Shown in pieces: positions 10,895 to 22,850 of a stretch of DNA of 64,000 nt. This DNA is from Mycogone perniciosa (taxonomy: Eukaryota > Ascomycota > Sordariomycetes > Hypocreales > Hypocreaceae), in assembly GCA_025331125.1 (NCBI GenBank), contig JAOALB010000168.1:43969-107968 (forward strand), read 5' to 3'. Both the position numbers and the translations under genes were made by a program. Numbering within the stretch: position 1 is the stretch's first letter; each line of letters opens with the position of its first letter. The notes below the pieces were generated by a model, which made no database searches, was not told the origin of the DNA, and saw only the letters and a program-made list of their open reading frames with translations.

Positions 10895-11621
10895 TGGAGA
10901 TGTCTGTGTAGAGCGCTCCGACTGTAGGTCTGGGGCTCGAAAAGCTTTGTGTTTATGCTGTTATACCCGAGGGATGATCTGGCGTTGTGTGGGATATGTA
11001 TGGGAAGTCAATCGCTTATATGGAATTATCTGGTTGCGTACGAAGTACAGAGTGGATGGAACATGATGTGTTGAAAGCACCTTAGCCTGCCTAGAATTAT
11101 CGATTTTGTTGTACGAAGTATGTATGTTGCCATGTTCTGAGTAAATAAGCCACTCAGATGCCGTTGAATAATGTTGCGACGGCTGGAGAGTTTCGGCCAC
11201 AAATCCGGGTTGTAGTAGTCGATGATATCGCAGAGTTATCTATCAGAGTATATACAAGTAGAGAATCATGAAATTGGTCAATAGAATCCTCTTATTCCGT
11301 AGCACGCATCGTGTTGAATCATCTCGGGCTGCAATTGGAGCGCATGATATTAATTCTACTTCGTACGAGCAACGTGCATGGCGCTTATGCCAGTCACGTG
11401 CACCTCATTGGCCTTTCCAAGCTCTGTTGGTGGAACCTGAGGCAGAAAGAAAAAACCACCCGCCACTCCGCTGAATCTGAGCCACTGGCCTTTAGCCGGG
11501 GAAAGTCGACAGACTGAGATCACGATTTTCACAAAACCCTCATCGCTCCCATTCTCCCATCCTCTCCGGGTCCACCTCTCCCCTCCGCCCAATTGAGCAC
11601 CGCCCAGCCGTTTTCTCCAAA
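10895..11621. other. Intergenic
   Basis: 3' flank of the DOMON-b561 gene and 5' flank of ATP14. Two TACGAAGTA copies (11039-11047, 11112-11120). Pyrimidine-rich sequence (about 11520-11600) just before the ATP14 start is typical of fungal housekeeping promoters. Confidence 0.5.
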
Positions 11622-12401
11622 ATGCTCAGCCAACTGTCTCGGGCTTCGGTGAGTCTCGACTTCTCGACTGCCATCCTCTCGCTCTCTCTCTCTCTCGCCG
11701 GATCCTGCGACATATTCTAACTGTTGCTTGCTATAGCGCGCTCGCTCCGCCGTGGCTGCTGCCGCTCGCTCTGCCGCCAGAGGAAATGCCGTTCAGGTGA
11801 GGGGCTTCATTGCCCCGACCGTCTCACGGAGAGGTACGGATGCGCTGTCCTTTTTTCCCTCTTCGAATTGATGCGCGCCATGATGGCTGGGGCGGGCCAA
11901 GGCGAACGAGCTCCTCTTTTTCAGCTCAAGCCGATATCCCCGACCTCAGATCCAACACAACAAACATATTCGACGCTGCCGACAAAGATGAAATAGCCTA
12001 TCCGATATACCCACATCCGCGCATTTTTATGGAGCTGCTCTATTGCATTTGCCTCTTTACCGCCTCGGAATATACTACTATACCGTACCCCGAGCCAGTC
12101 ATGCTAACGTATTTCCTCTCTCTCCACAGCCGACTTCGTCCAGGAGCTCTACCTTAAGGAGCTCAAGGCCTACAAGGTCCCCGCCGTCAAGGAGTCCGAT
12201 TCCGAGGGCCAGGTCCAGGTCTTCGCCATGCCCAAGACCCCTGCCTCCCCCGAGGAGACCAACCTCGCCGACAACCTGAAGACGTACGAGTCCATGGCCG
12301 TCGAGATCGAGGGCCAGGATGCCTCTGCCCAGTCCGCCCAGGGCACCGCCGCGCTGCCCGACTGGCTCGAGGCCGAGGAGGAGGAACCCCATGGTCACTA
12401 A
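11622..12401 (+). CDS. ATP14: Mitochondrial F1F0 ATP synthase subunit h (Atp14)
   Basis: Peripheral-stalk subunit h of mitochondrial ATP synthase, in the inner membrane/matrix. Three exons: 11622-11648 (only nine codons), 11737-11833 and 12130-12401, giving 131 aa. The N-terminus is an Arg/Ala/Ser-rich mitochondrial presequence, and the mature protein starts near ADFVQELYLKELKAYK, the family signature. The C-terminus is acidic (LPDWLEAEEEEPHGH). The second intron is 296 nt and has a GTACGG donor, weaker than the usual GTAAGT. The join restores RRADFVQELY in frame, which fixes the acceptor at 12129. The gene has no close partner; the 3' flank is empty. Confidence 0.9.
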
Positions 12402-13110
12402 ATTTACCGCGTTTTTGATATAAAAAAAAGGACCCCGCGTGCCCCAGGGGGAGAAGGTCGAAAAGCTGTCAGTGAAAGAAAAAGAAGAAGCACTGCAGTG
12501 AATTCTTAAAGTGGAGGAAACAAGAGAGTGTGAGAAAGAGAGAGGAGGCGACTATACAAGATGGCAGTCCCGAAAACAGGATGCCAGATTGATGGGGATG
12601 TTTATCCCGTTGTACATTTTCCCTCAAACAGCATCGATTCAGTGTAGGACACCAATTGCGAATGCCAATACTAAATGAAACATGAAGCCAGCATCCATCT
12701 TGCATCCACTTACTTGAAAGCTACCTAGGAGCAAGGGCATGAGCCTCGGTCCAAGCAAGCTCCATCTCTTGTCCATGTCATGCTTCTTGTCGTTTTGCAC
12801 GGCATGACCTCTTCATCAACCCATCATGTGATCTAGCGAAAGACATATTCAGCACTGGAATGCGCCAGAAGTTAAAACTGCTTAACGTTTGAAGTATCTC
12901 CGTCATCGCCTGTTTCACTTACCCATCATCGACATCCGAGTGAACCTATTACATCATTGCATCATACACTATTTACACTTGTCATGTTGGCCAATTTCTA
13001 CTGTCTTCGAATTCAATATTGTCGTGTAAAGGTTCGACGATTATTGTGATGCGGCCATAGTGGGGATAACGGCCAGTAAGGCAGCGCACACAATCCGTTC
13101 TTTTTCAAGT
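12402..13110. other. Intergenic, 3' flank of ATP14
   Basis: ATP14 3' UTR with an A8 run near 12422, then sequence with no recognisable gene. Confidence 0.45.
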
Positions 13111-13454
13111 CTAGGCCTCGGACTCCTCGAGTTTTGGAGCGTAGACAAGCTCAGACCTGCCCCCAATAAACAAGCTTGTGTCCTGCAGTCGGTTTAAAAA
13201 ACGCTATCGCCACTGTGGGTAGGCTTAGGGAAAGGGTTCTTCGTATTCGAGACGACGTTTAGTATTTCATATCGATGTGCTAAGGGCAGAGAATACGAGG
13301 GATTCGCGAGAAGACTCTTTGGAAGTTTAATGCTTTCATTAATGCGAGTTCTCGGTCACTTACAATTACTCATAATAAGGTGGCTTACTTTTTCAGAAAC
13401 TCGTCGAGCTGACGAATAGCTGGATCCGTCATGAACACACTCAACAGCAGTCAT
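13111..13454 (-). CDS. Doubtful small spliced gene or gene remnant (54 aa)
   Basis: Not recognised. On the minus strand a frame from ATG at 13454 to 13389 (22 codons, ending VSEK at a GTAAGC donor) can be joined to 13203-13111 (acceptor GGCGATAG), which reads RFLNRLQDTSLFIGGRSEL and on to LEESEA and a stop. The intron would be 185 nt. The final exon is free of low complexity and looks protein-like, but frames in the first exon compete (another frame reads MTDPAIRQLDEFLKK) and no family is recognised. It may be the end of a decayed gene, or chance. It lies in a gene-poor stretch next to AT-rich sequence. Confidence 0.22.
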
Positions 13455-15503
13455 AGCCTGTTTTCATTATCAGTCATTGTGTGTATTCAAGCAGCAGCCT
13501 CTCACGACCTAATTGGTATCAGTAAGAGCTCCAAAGAGTCCTCGATATAGCCTTTCTTTTGTTATTCATGTGCCCTTTTACAGTTGCCATTTGATTGATA
13601 CTTGGGAAGACAGCAGCAACTTGGAAGGACTTTCTGAGTGATACTGTGCTGCAAATATTAAAGAGGCATATGAAAGCCATTCGTCTTTTATGTGCGATCT
13701 AATAGACTAGTCTCGGTGAATTCTCAAACAAGTTAACTGCCGCTACGTAGAGAAATATAGTAAAAGAGACGATCAAGACGCCCATTGTCACTTCTTTCCT
13801 CACAGAAGAAGAATATAGACTCTTCCTTGAGTTAGTTATATAGCTATTTAAGTACGTCATGAGCAACCGCTTAGCTGCTGGTGTTTAGGGATGAAGTTGG
13901 CGGATTATCATCATCAAGGCCACTCTAATCTCATTATGTAAAATGATCGGAGACTTTTGGTGGCTGACTGTATTGAGGAATCAAGGCTACCCCAACCTAG
14001 CTAGTAGTGCACTATACTCATATGCCGGAAGCTTATCATTTGAGCTTACCAATGACCTCTATACAATCCAACTTGGTTCAGTCAGGTATCCTTACTATAC
14101 CGTAGATGAAACCTACATAGTAGAGTTAGTGCATATACCTGATTATCCTATCGTATAGAAAATACACTAGCTAATTTATATATATGTGTGTATGTAAAGA
14201 TAGACTTTGGAATTGGCTAATCCTGATTATTTGGTTGTAAACAATATACACTATACGCAACCCTGTCTATGCCTTCTTATGCTCGTATATGTAAATTGTC
14301 TGTATACCGGGGAACACAGCCCCAGGATGTTCTCCAGCACTAAAGGTAGTTCTAAGTCTTCATAGTAATCCAAAGAAACATGCGCTTCTGGTAACAGCTG
14401 AAGGAAACCCAAGTCTATGGGCAGTCCTACGGCCCCTAATGCTTCCACAAACAGTGGTGTTGGTGTACAATTCGGCTGCGCCACTGGTCAGAATAAATGT
14501 TCGCTGTGTTTTCAAGTGCCTACAGCTTCCGGAACCTCGATCCAAATGCATCATTATGTTTTCTAAAGGATCGGGGCTTCACATGTTCACCACTTCAATC
14601 ATATATGAGTTTAGTATGTAGGGGGTTTCGAAGTTGTTATTGGATATACTAGTTAGGATATATATAACATCATCTAGTTGGTTCCAGTTATCGGTTGCTA
14701 ACGGAAGCATGTGCTGTATCGAAATATTTCAATGCGATGAGCTTCTCTACGAGATGATTGGGATTGATAGTTGGACAACTTTGGCTCTGGTGTTTCCAAG
14801 GCTCCTAAGGGTGTTCTGAAATTGCTAGTCAAACAAGTTATACGTTTCATTTTACACAGTGAACTCAATAATAAGAAACGTCATGTAGAACCGTGGAAAT
14901 ATTAAAGGACCATTATTACATGCCTTGGACCGAGACTGGGGACAAAGCAGCACAGCAACACATGCGGCAGCATAAGACCTTGTCAGTAGTACACACAACC
15001 CCATATGCGTTGGATGAAAACCAAGAATACAAAACATGCTGATTTGCTTTTGTCCATCTTTCTCGATCTCGCCTTCTCTCTGTATCTCTTTTTTCCCTTT
15101 GTTTTCGGTGTTCTGGAACCAGCACGAAATCCATCAGCTAGGGCAAGCAGTCTGAGACCTAGGGCTGATTCCAATCATCACATCTCTCTCGCTCTCTCTC
15201 AACCAGAACGCCTGGACCCTTCCTGCACAGTAGCCATGGAAAATGCAAATGCAAAACCAGCCAACCCCAATGCAGTCATGCCATTATTAACCGTTCGTAC
15301 CAACGTCATCAAAGTGGGTTTCGGGATATTACTTTTTTTCAGGTACAAGTGCGCCCGTCATTATCATCAAAGAAGGGAAGGAAACAAAAGACGCCACATA
15401 AACAGTAGCATTACCTTAACCAACCAAGGATTGATTATGGATAAAGTGCGAGCCCTCCACCATTTCCTCATCATGTCCAGGTAATGCCGCTCATCCGATT
15501 TGA
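13455..15503. other. Gene-poor, partly AT-rich region
   Basis: The stretch about 13.7-14.9 kb is visibly richer in A+T and TA dinucleotides than the flanks. Only short open frames occur, for example minus-strand 14484-14251 (77 codons, no recognisable family) and plus-strand 13943-14158. This could be decayed repeat DNA. The SCH9 3' flank begins near 15.4 kb. Confidence 0.4.
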
Positions 15504-18184
15504 TTATCTTGGGTCGATGTCATCCAGGTTGTCCCATTCATCGTCGTCATTACCATCACCGTTCGCATGAGCATCGTCCATATCTTCATCATCATCTATC
15601 CTTCCTCGATATTGATCCCGCATATGGTCTTCCAGTGCACTCTCGTCGACATAAGTAAATCCCTGGAAGTTGGCTTGCACTGAAGGCGAAAGTGGCGTGG
15701 AGGCAGCATACCCTCGGGCCAACGCAGCAGCCCGCTCGTTGAGAGATCCATTCTGATCCAGCGCAGTAGTAAACTCGGGATCGAAATAGGAGACATCCGT
15801 TTCGGACTTCAACTTCGGCTTGAATGGCGGAGTAATAAGCTTCTTGGACAGGAGATTCCAGTCGATGTCGTTGAAGAAAGCATGGCGCTTGAGCTCTTCA
15901 GCATCATCGGTCGCTCCTAGTCTGTGTTTGGGATTTCTATTAAGCAATCCTTTGACGAAGTTCCGACCCTCTTGCGATAGAGTATCGCGTGGGAATCTGA
16001 CTTTGCCGAAGGCGATGTTCTTGTACATCTGCTGCGTGTCCTCCGCATAGAAGGGACTCCATCCACAGCACATCTCGAACACCAAGACACCAAGCGACCA
16101 AAAGTCGACCATTTTGGTGTAGCCTGACTCGTCCAGGAGGACTTCTGGGGCAAGGTACTCCGTAGTTCCACAGAAGGTATTGGTAGTGTCGTTCTTGGTG
16201 AGGTTCGCCTTGGACAATCCAAAGTCGCAAAGCGCAATATGACCGTTGGCATCTAGAAGGATGTTCTCCGGCTTGAGGTCACGATAGACAATGTCATTGT
16301 TGTGCAGATGCTGAATCGCCAAGATCAACTCCGCAATGTAAAACTTGGCGCGCCTCTCATCAAATCGGCCTTCTTTTTGAAGGTGCCAGAACAGCTCTCC
16401 GCCGGACATGTAGTCGGTCACCAAGTACAGCTCAGAAGGCGTCTGAAACGAGAATTTGAGTCCGACAATGAAGGGAGAATCAGATGTCGCTGTGCGGACG
16501 AGAATATTCCGCTCCCCCACAGTATGTGCCACCTCTTTCTTCTGCACAATTACCTTCTTCTGCAGGACCTTCATAGCATAGATCCGCCGGGTATCCTTCT
16601 TGCGAACTTGATAGACTTGGCCAAACGTCCCCTTGCCGATAAGCTTAAGAATCTCGAAGTCGCTCGGACCGAAGTGCTTCCTCTCTGTCCTCTGGTAGAT
16701 AGCCTCAACGTATATCTCGCCCGTAGGGGCGTTTTCGGCCATTGTGTTGGCATGGCCATGCAACGTGAACCACCCCTTTACGAGACCATCCTTGTCTCTC
16801 CTCGCTTCAAGGTTGACGTGACCCAAGAACTCCTCCCCAGAAATGGTGTGATCATACACAGAAATGTCCACTAACATATCTGAGTCAACAACGTCGCTGT
16901 CGTGTGTGATTAGCTTGAAGTTCAGCATTGAGGTGATGTCATTGAGACTTACAAAACAGCTTCTGCGTCCCATTTGGGGTTCGAGTAAAGAGCCCGTGGG
17001 GTAGTCCGGTTGCGGAAAGTGTTGTAATCGGAGATGCTGGTATTGCTGCTTTGACGGCTGCGCATAGGAATCGCCATTGGACGACCGGAATCGCTTGCTT
17101 GCCGCTTCATCGGGATTCCGCCTAGGCTGGGTGGCATGACAGCAGAATGTTCCTCCTCCTCAGAGGGTCGTGGGCCTCCGGAAATGAGCTCACTTCGTTG
17201 GAACACCGCAACGACATAAGGGTCACGGCTCTTACGCAGCCCCCGTGCTTCCGCAATCTTGATGGTTAACCTCCCCTTCGCAGTTGGAGCTTGGGCACCG
17301 GAGCCTCGAGGGGTCTGTGTTCCGCTGGTTTCCGCCCCATCATGGCTTGTTCTGCAAGGCGTGTCTCTACCGTCTGAGTGTGAATTGGCAGCAGAGAGGG
17401 CTCTGGTAGGAGTTGGCGGGCCGCTCTTGAAGATGACACCACGAGTTAGCTCTTTGAGTCCTTGAAGTGAAAACCACTTGCTGGGGGCCTGAACCGTGCC
17501 AGAATCTGAAGCAGAATGTGATTTTGAAGATCTATGAGCTTGTTTTGATGAGGTGGGAAGAGGGTTAGGAGTGGTGCTTATATCCGATTGTGATGGAAGA
17601 CAAAGTGTTTGGGAATGGATATCAGGGACTTGCGAACAACCAGTTGCCTTCACAGGCGGTGAGCTGAAAGATGCGCCGGCTGAACTGACACTCCCAACGT
17701 CCCCATCTGAGCAAGGCATTTCTGGAGTCGCTGATCCCGTTGAGGAGGGTACTTGTGAAGTGGGTGGGGTTGGATAGGGGTGTGATTCCTTCCGTGTTTC
17801 TTGACTAGCGCTTGGACGGATGGGCAAGACTTTGTGTGAATGGGTATGGTGATTTTCATTGGGTAGTGAAGAGTTGCAAGACTGAGAGCTCTCGGCTTGT
17901 TGATGCGACTGTAGCTCCATGGACAAATCGTCCCGGAGCTGTTGGTCTAGCTTCTGGTCCCAAGATGTAGTGCTCTCAGACCTTGTTATCATAGAAGAGT
18001 ACGTCTGGCTTGCAGAAAGGTCATGACGAACCTGGCCAAAGTAACTCATGATTCCAGGCAGGCGTTTATCATGAGGGTCGGGATGGGGAGTGGCTACACC
18101 AGACCGAGGTGTTTCAAAGCCGATATGGTCCGCACCATCTTCATCGGTCGTGGCGGTTCTGGTGGATTGGTCAACACCATGCAT
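15504..18184 (-). CDS. SCH9: Sch9 protein kinase (C2 domain + AGC kinase)
   Basis: Ser/Thr kinase controlling growth, nutrient and stress signalling; in yeast it is the main TORC1 S6K-like effector. Two exons, 18184-16953 and 16896-15504, separated by a 56-nt GTAAGT...CGACAG intron; 874 aa. The Ser/Pro/Thr-rich N-terminus is about 300 residues. A C2 domain follows from RLTIKIAEARGLRKSRDPYV (about 305) through VDISVYD, with the intron restoring EAVFDVVDSDM in frame. The kinase domain (about 491-750) has GKGTFGQV, AMK (K520), YRDLKPEN (D617), DFG (635-637), activation loop NTFCGTTEYLAPE, AGC tail and hydrophobic motif FQGFTYVD. The C-terminus is very acidic. The start is the first ATG in frame; an open minus-strand frame starting at ATG 18695 could be an upstream exon, so the N-terminus is uncertain. 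Confidence 0.92.
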
Positions 18185-19994
18185 GGTTAATTGAATGGCG
18201 AACGAGGGGGAAAATGCAAAGATTTTGCTGGACAAATGACAAGGGCGGCGCGGGGAAGTGCTGGGTGAGGTGGGAACACTAGTTCATGGTGGCGGGCCAG
18301 ATATTAAGAGGGGTGAACAGGAATCGAAGCTCTGATGTACACTAACTGGATAGGGGAGGATTGATAATTAACGAGGAAAACACGGAAACCACTGGCAAGA
18401 GACAGGTTGGGCTGCGTGTACTGGGGGTAATAATGTGGGAATGTTCCGACAGCGGATGTGAAAGCAGAGGCATCGGGCGCAAAAGTGCAAGAGATAGGGG
18501 ATGACGAGACGAATTTTGCTCCGGAACGGCCATGTGGGGATCTCGAGGCTTGATCAGGTCTGGAAGAAGAAGGCCGTGCGATGATTTATGGCGGGGTTCA
18601 TCAATGGGCTCAGGCGCGCCAACCAGCTGAGCAGTTTTATGGCCTTGGGTCGAAGCGAGAGTCGTCGAGTTGAGTCCCAATTGTAATGGCGCCATGGGAG
18701 GCTGATGACGAGTCAGGGTGCACAGTCGCCAACCAGCGAGCCAGCCAAGTTGCTTTGTGAGGCAAAAGAGCCAAGCATTGAGCAGGAAGAAGCTTCTTGG
18801 CCATGTTGTACCTTGATCAGCTGCTAGTAGCAGACGTAGGAGTACTACTACTACCGGGAGGATTGACGGGTGTGGTTCCGCAAAATAGCCGTGTCGTCCA
18901 GGGCAAGCTTGTCCTCAATTTTGTCGTCGCTAGTGGAGGTTCCTTGATTGACATGTGCAAATCCCTGCAACCGGTCTCCTCAACAAGCACTGCCGTATGT
19001 CATAGGGATGAAGATGCACTAGCCAAAACACCCATAGGCACGCACAGTATCCCTCTGCAATGGAGTTACAAGGTAGCCGGCGGAAGCCGCTGACACTAGC
19101 CAGAATGACAATAGCTGACTCATGATTTCAAAGTGCGAGACATTGTTGGCTGGGTCTGCCTGTGGAGGGAGCTGAAACCAACGTCTGAACATGTCGTGCG
19201 GCCCAATGAACATCCCCTCATCGCCAGATATCGATTGGGATGATGTTGGAGGGATGGGAAAGGCCTCAGCACCAGCAGGAAGGACTTGATATGAGGAAAT
19301 GACAGGCCCCTAAAGGGTTGAATGCTCCCACTTGGGGTAGCTCTCGAGTAGCGACAGGACAGTAGTAGTAATGATGATGGCGGGGTTGGCTTTGCGACAT
19401 GATGCGGAGAAATAGAGAGAGGCGCGGGGATGTTTATTCGAGGAAGGAAACACAAACCACGTACTTTGACATCATTGCCTGGGTGGCTCTCCTTAACAGG
19501 TCAAAGCCTCCTCCTCCTCCAGCGTGCGAGCTTTCAGGACCGGACATGGCTGCAGGGGATTCGGGTTCGGATTTGAATTCGAAGTCGTTCGTTTGTCAGC
19601 GTAAACACGGCGAGTCGATCATGCACGAGCAGAGTCAGAGGGGAGAGGGAGGTCGAGGTCGGACGGCGTCGCGTACGCCAGTTGTCGGTCGCGAAGGGAA
19701 GCTGTATCACGGATGGTGATGCAGAGGGGAAAAGGTTGGGAAGATGGAGGTGCAGTGTTGAAAAAGTTGTTTGTAAGTGGACGGTTTCTTGGGGCAAAGT
19801 GAAATCCAGATGAAGGAGCCGCTGGGCGGCGCTCCAAGGTTTCCTCGTACAGTGCGCGGGTACGTTCAGGTGGTGGAAGGCTTTCTAGCGGAAGTGCGCG
19901 GTAGGTTGCTTTCGGAGGTGGAGTTATGGAGCAGCAAGCACTGGCTGGGAGTAGCGGTACAACCACTGATCCATGGCATCCATTGGCATGGCAT

Positions 19995-20020
19995 CCACTG
20001 CGCCCACTGCGCCCACTGCG
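19995..20020 (+). repeat. 9-bp tandem repeat (CCACTGCGC), almost three copies
   Basis: Copies at 19995-20003, 20004-20012 and 20013-20020. Non-coding context. Confidence 0.8.
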
Positions 20021-21281
20021 CTACTGCCAGTCTGCCACTGATGGACCTGACAGACCCCGCTCCGATTAGGCGCACAGGTGCCTGTACTTGCGGTACAGTG
20101 GGCTGTACCCATGCAGTGGCATCCACGTCTTTGAACATGACATGTCTTTTGAGCGTACTCTGTACACGTAGGCACGCAGGCACGCAGGCTGTGTTGCTGC
20201 AAAGTTTAAGATGGGCATTCCTGATCAATCAGGCATTGGCCGGGTCTAGTCAGCAGCAGCTATTTTTAACCCATATTGTTGTACGCCGATCTGATTGATG
20301 TGATACAAGTTCCATGTCCTCAGCCGTTGCAATGCACGCCCACACACCATCGCATACGAGTACGATCTGTTTATGAGACCTTCAGCGCCACGCAGCACGG
20401 AGTAACGATACATCATCTGCCAATTGATTATTAACACTGCCCTCCTGTGCATGTACTCTGTACATACGTCAATACATACTGCCTAATACCTGAAGCGACG
20501 TGCTCGGCACCGGAAGCCACTAGCATTGGCCGATCCGTCGGTGAGGCTTGGTGCTGCCACATCGATCTTCTTCTCCCCAAAAAGGAACAACGCAAACACC
20601 TTCACCCGTCAAACTTTGATCGATACCACATCTCCCAGGTTTCGAATTGGCAGAAGGATCGCCATCATCGAGCGCCACATTGCGTGAGGTACTTTGTTCG
20701 CCGCCGACGACAAGAGCACGGAGTCAGTCAGTCATGGACCTCCTCTTTCGCCAGGTGGAGTCCCGCAGCCGACTCCCTCGAAGGCGGGGTTTTTGATACG
20801 GACTCCATCGAGGCGGGTAGGGAACGCCGTTGTACGGATTCCGAGATTCCTGTGGCCGACATCTTCGGTAATGCAGGGCATGAATCGTTCAGATATCACT
20901 TGCTGTGCAAGGTGGTAGCGGTGTGAGATCAGATGAATCTTGTTTCGACCAAGAGTTGCAACACAGGTCCCGGGAATCTGGTAATGGTGTTGATATTCAA
21001 GCCCCCCTTGCGAAAGGGCGAGCAAGCCACTATAATACCACCTACAGCCTCCAAGGTAGTGTTTGCACAGCTCTTTGTCTCGATGACGGTATGCAATAGG
21101 GGGGGACTCGCATTCATGAGAGAAATCATACGATTTTCGTTTCCTAGAATTATAAGTTTTCTCATTTCTAAAAAATGAGAATACTAACAGAAAAGAAAGC
21201 AATTGAGGCATGATAGGTATCTACGCCACATTCTACGGAGCATTTTTCTCACTCTTCATCAACTACCTTGATGTAAGGAAG

Positions 21282-21297
21282 TACTCCGTACTCCGTA
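21282..21297 (+). repeat. Two overlapping TACTCCGTA motifs
   Basis: TACTCCGTACTCCGTA, the reverse-complement form of the pair at 9278-9293, in gene-poor DNA. Confidence 0.85.
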
Positions 21298-22850
21298 CCT
21301 CTGGTTGAGTTCGCCCTCCATTATCTCCGCCACTCCGACGGGTAACTCAGCAAATAAAGCCGACAGGCTTGTCCTCGACACATATTCTGGGCAGCAAGCA
21401 GTTTCAGACACACCGTTATATCTTGGCACCAGTGTCTATGTACTCCGCACTGAATCGTATTGTCGTCTGATGCATACCTAGGTAGACACCTAATACGAAG
21501 TAGGACATGCCTCAGCCAAGAGCATGCATGCAGACCAACTGTCATCTGAACAGCCAGATGTCTGATGTACCATCATCTCCACAGTCCCCTTACATAGACA
21601 TTCAAAACTATCTTTTGAAAAAATAAATCTGACTGCATACACGGAGAATTGCCTTATCATGTACTGAAGTCCTGAGAACCTTGCTTCCGGTCAATTTTCA
21701 TCGAGATGCCGGCCACGACTCATTGTCGCCACTAATCACTGCAGCTTCATTGCACGCGAGTGGTAATAAAATAGAGTGGTATTTGTTGCTTTTTAAGAGT
21801 GCCGTGACGATATTTCAGCTGCCAAGTCATGACACATACCCTCCCTATTATGTGCTCTAGCACTCACATTTACGCCTCTCAAAAGGGCATACTGAATTTT
21901 GCCACGCCCTATCGACAGAGAGTATGGACAGTCCACCCACATCAGCCTCATCTCATCGATCACCAGCTTACGTAAGATCGAGGGAACACACGTTGCACCT
22001 GTTGAATATCGCGTATTTTCCCATTTACAAGATGCATGTCAGCCTGTTGTCTGGTATCGCCTTTAGGTAAGACAACTGCTGTCCTAGAGGCACAAGGATA
22101 GTGTTCGGAGTCGCCTTGGTTGCCTCGTGTGGATAAGCTTCAATTACGGCCCGAGGGGATATTGGTGTGGCTTGTAGGTGGCACTTGAGTTAGCCACGTT
22201 ATTACATGCGGGCAGCCTAATGCCACAGCCTAGACGTCTCGGAGAAGGTGGTAGAATTCGCCACTGATTCCATTGCTCCTGGATTGCGGGATGGTGAGGC
22301 TGTCCATCTGTGAGAGTGTGTTTATTAATGCACGAGTAAGGTCGCATCACACGCAAAATCTCGACCATGACCCTGAACGCCGGACGGAGCAAGTTTTGCC
22401 GGGATGTGACGGATGGCAACACTTGTCAGCTTCTAGAACAGTTCGTATGCTGTACAAAGTGGTCCAACAATTGGTATCAACAATAGGAGTGACTATCTGT
22501 ATCATTGATTGGTGCCTGACTACCTCGTAACTTGCATTTCGAGCTCGTATGGATATTGTGAAGCGCGGTGAAGGACATCCAGTTATATCGAATGCGCTGA
22601 CCAAAGCATTTAAGCATTTAAGCGCATGGAGGAACAGTGCCTGACTTTGTGTCAATAGTTGATTGCTGGAAAATACGATTAAACGTACGGAGTACAGCTT
22701 CGTGTTGTTGAAAACCAACAACCCCTCCAGCGATTCTATAGTATATTTATATCGTTACTTCGTTTGCTTGTCACCGGCATCGGCTTATCAAAGTCTGATA
22801 TACCTTCACTAAATTCACAGTGCCTTCCAAATGGACTTGAAACCCTCTGT

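Larger units (their letters stand above)
18185..22850. other. 4.7-kb gene-poor region upstream of SCH9
   Basis: Probably contains the SCH9 promoter and long leader (18.2-19.9 kb). A minus-strand frame 18695-18342 starts with ATG and may be leader or an upstream exon. Between 20.5 and 21.2 kb several overlapping frames are open on both strands, without one that I can support as a gene. It holds a 9-bp tandem repeat at 19995-20020 and dispersed motif copies at 21282-21297 and 22686-22694. Confidence 0.45.

Noticed and set aside
16302..16874. Plus-strand open frame (190 codons)
   Set aside because: Antisense of the Sch9 kinase domain.
19995..20020. Short direct repeats considered as a CRISPR array
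   Set aside because: Nine-bp units without spacers in a fungal genome; a simple tandem repeat.
20447..20926. Plus-strand open frame of 160 codons in gene-poor DNA
   Set aside because: Starts on GTG rather than ATG, has no family features, and two other frames in the same place are also open; not enough to call a gene.
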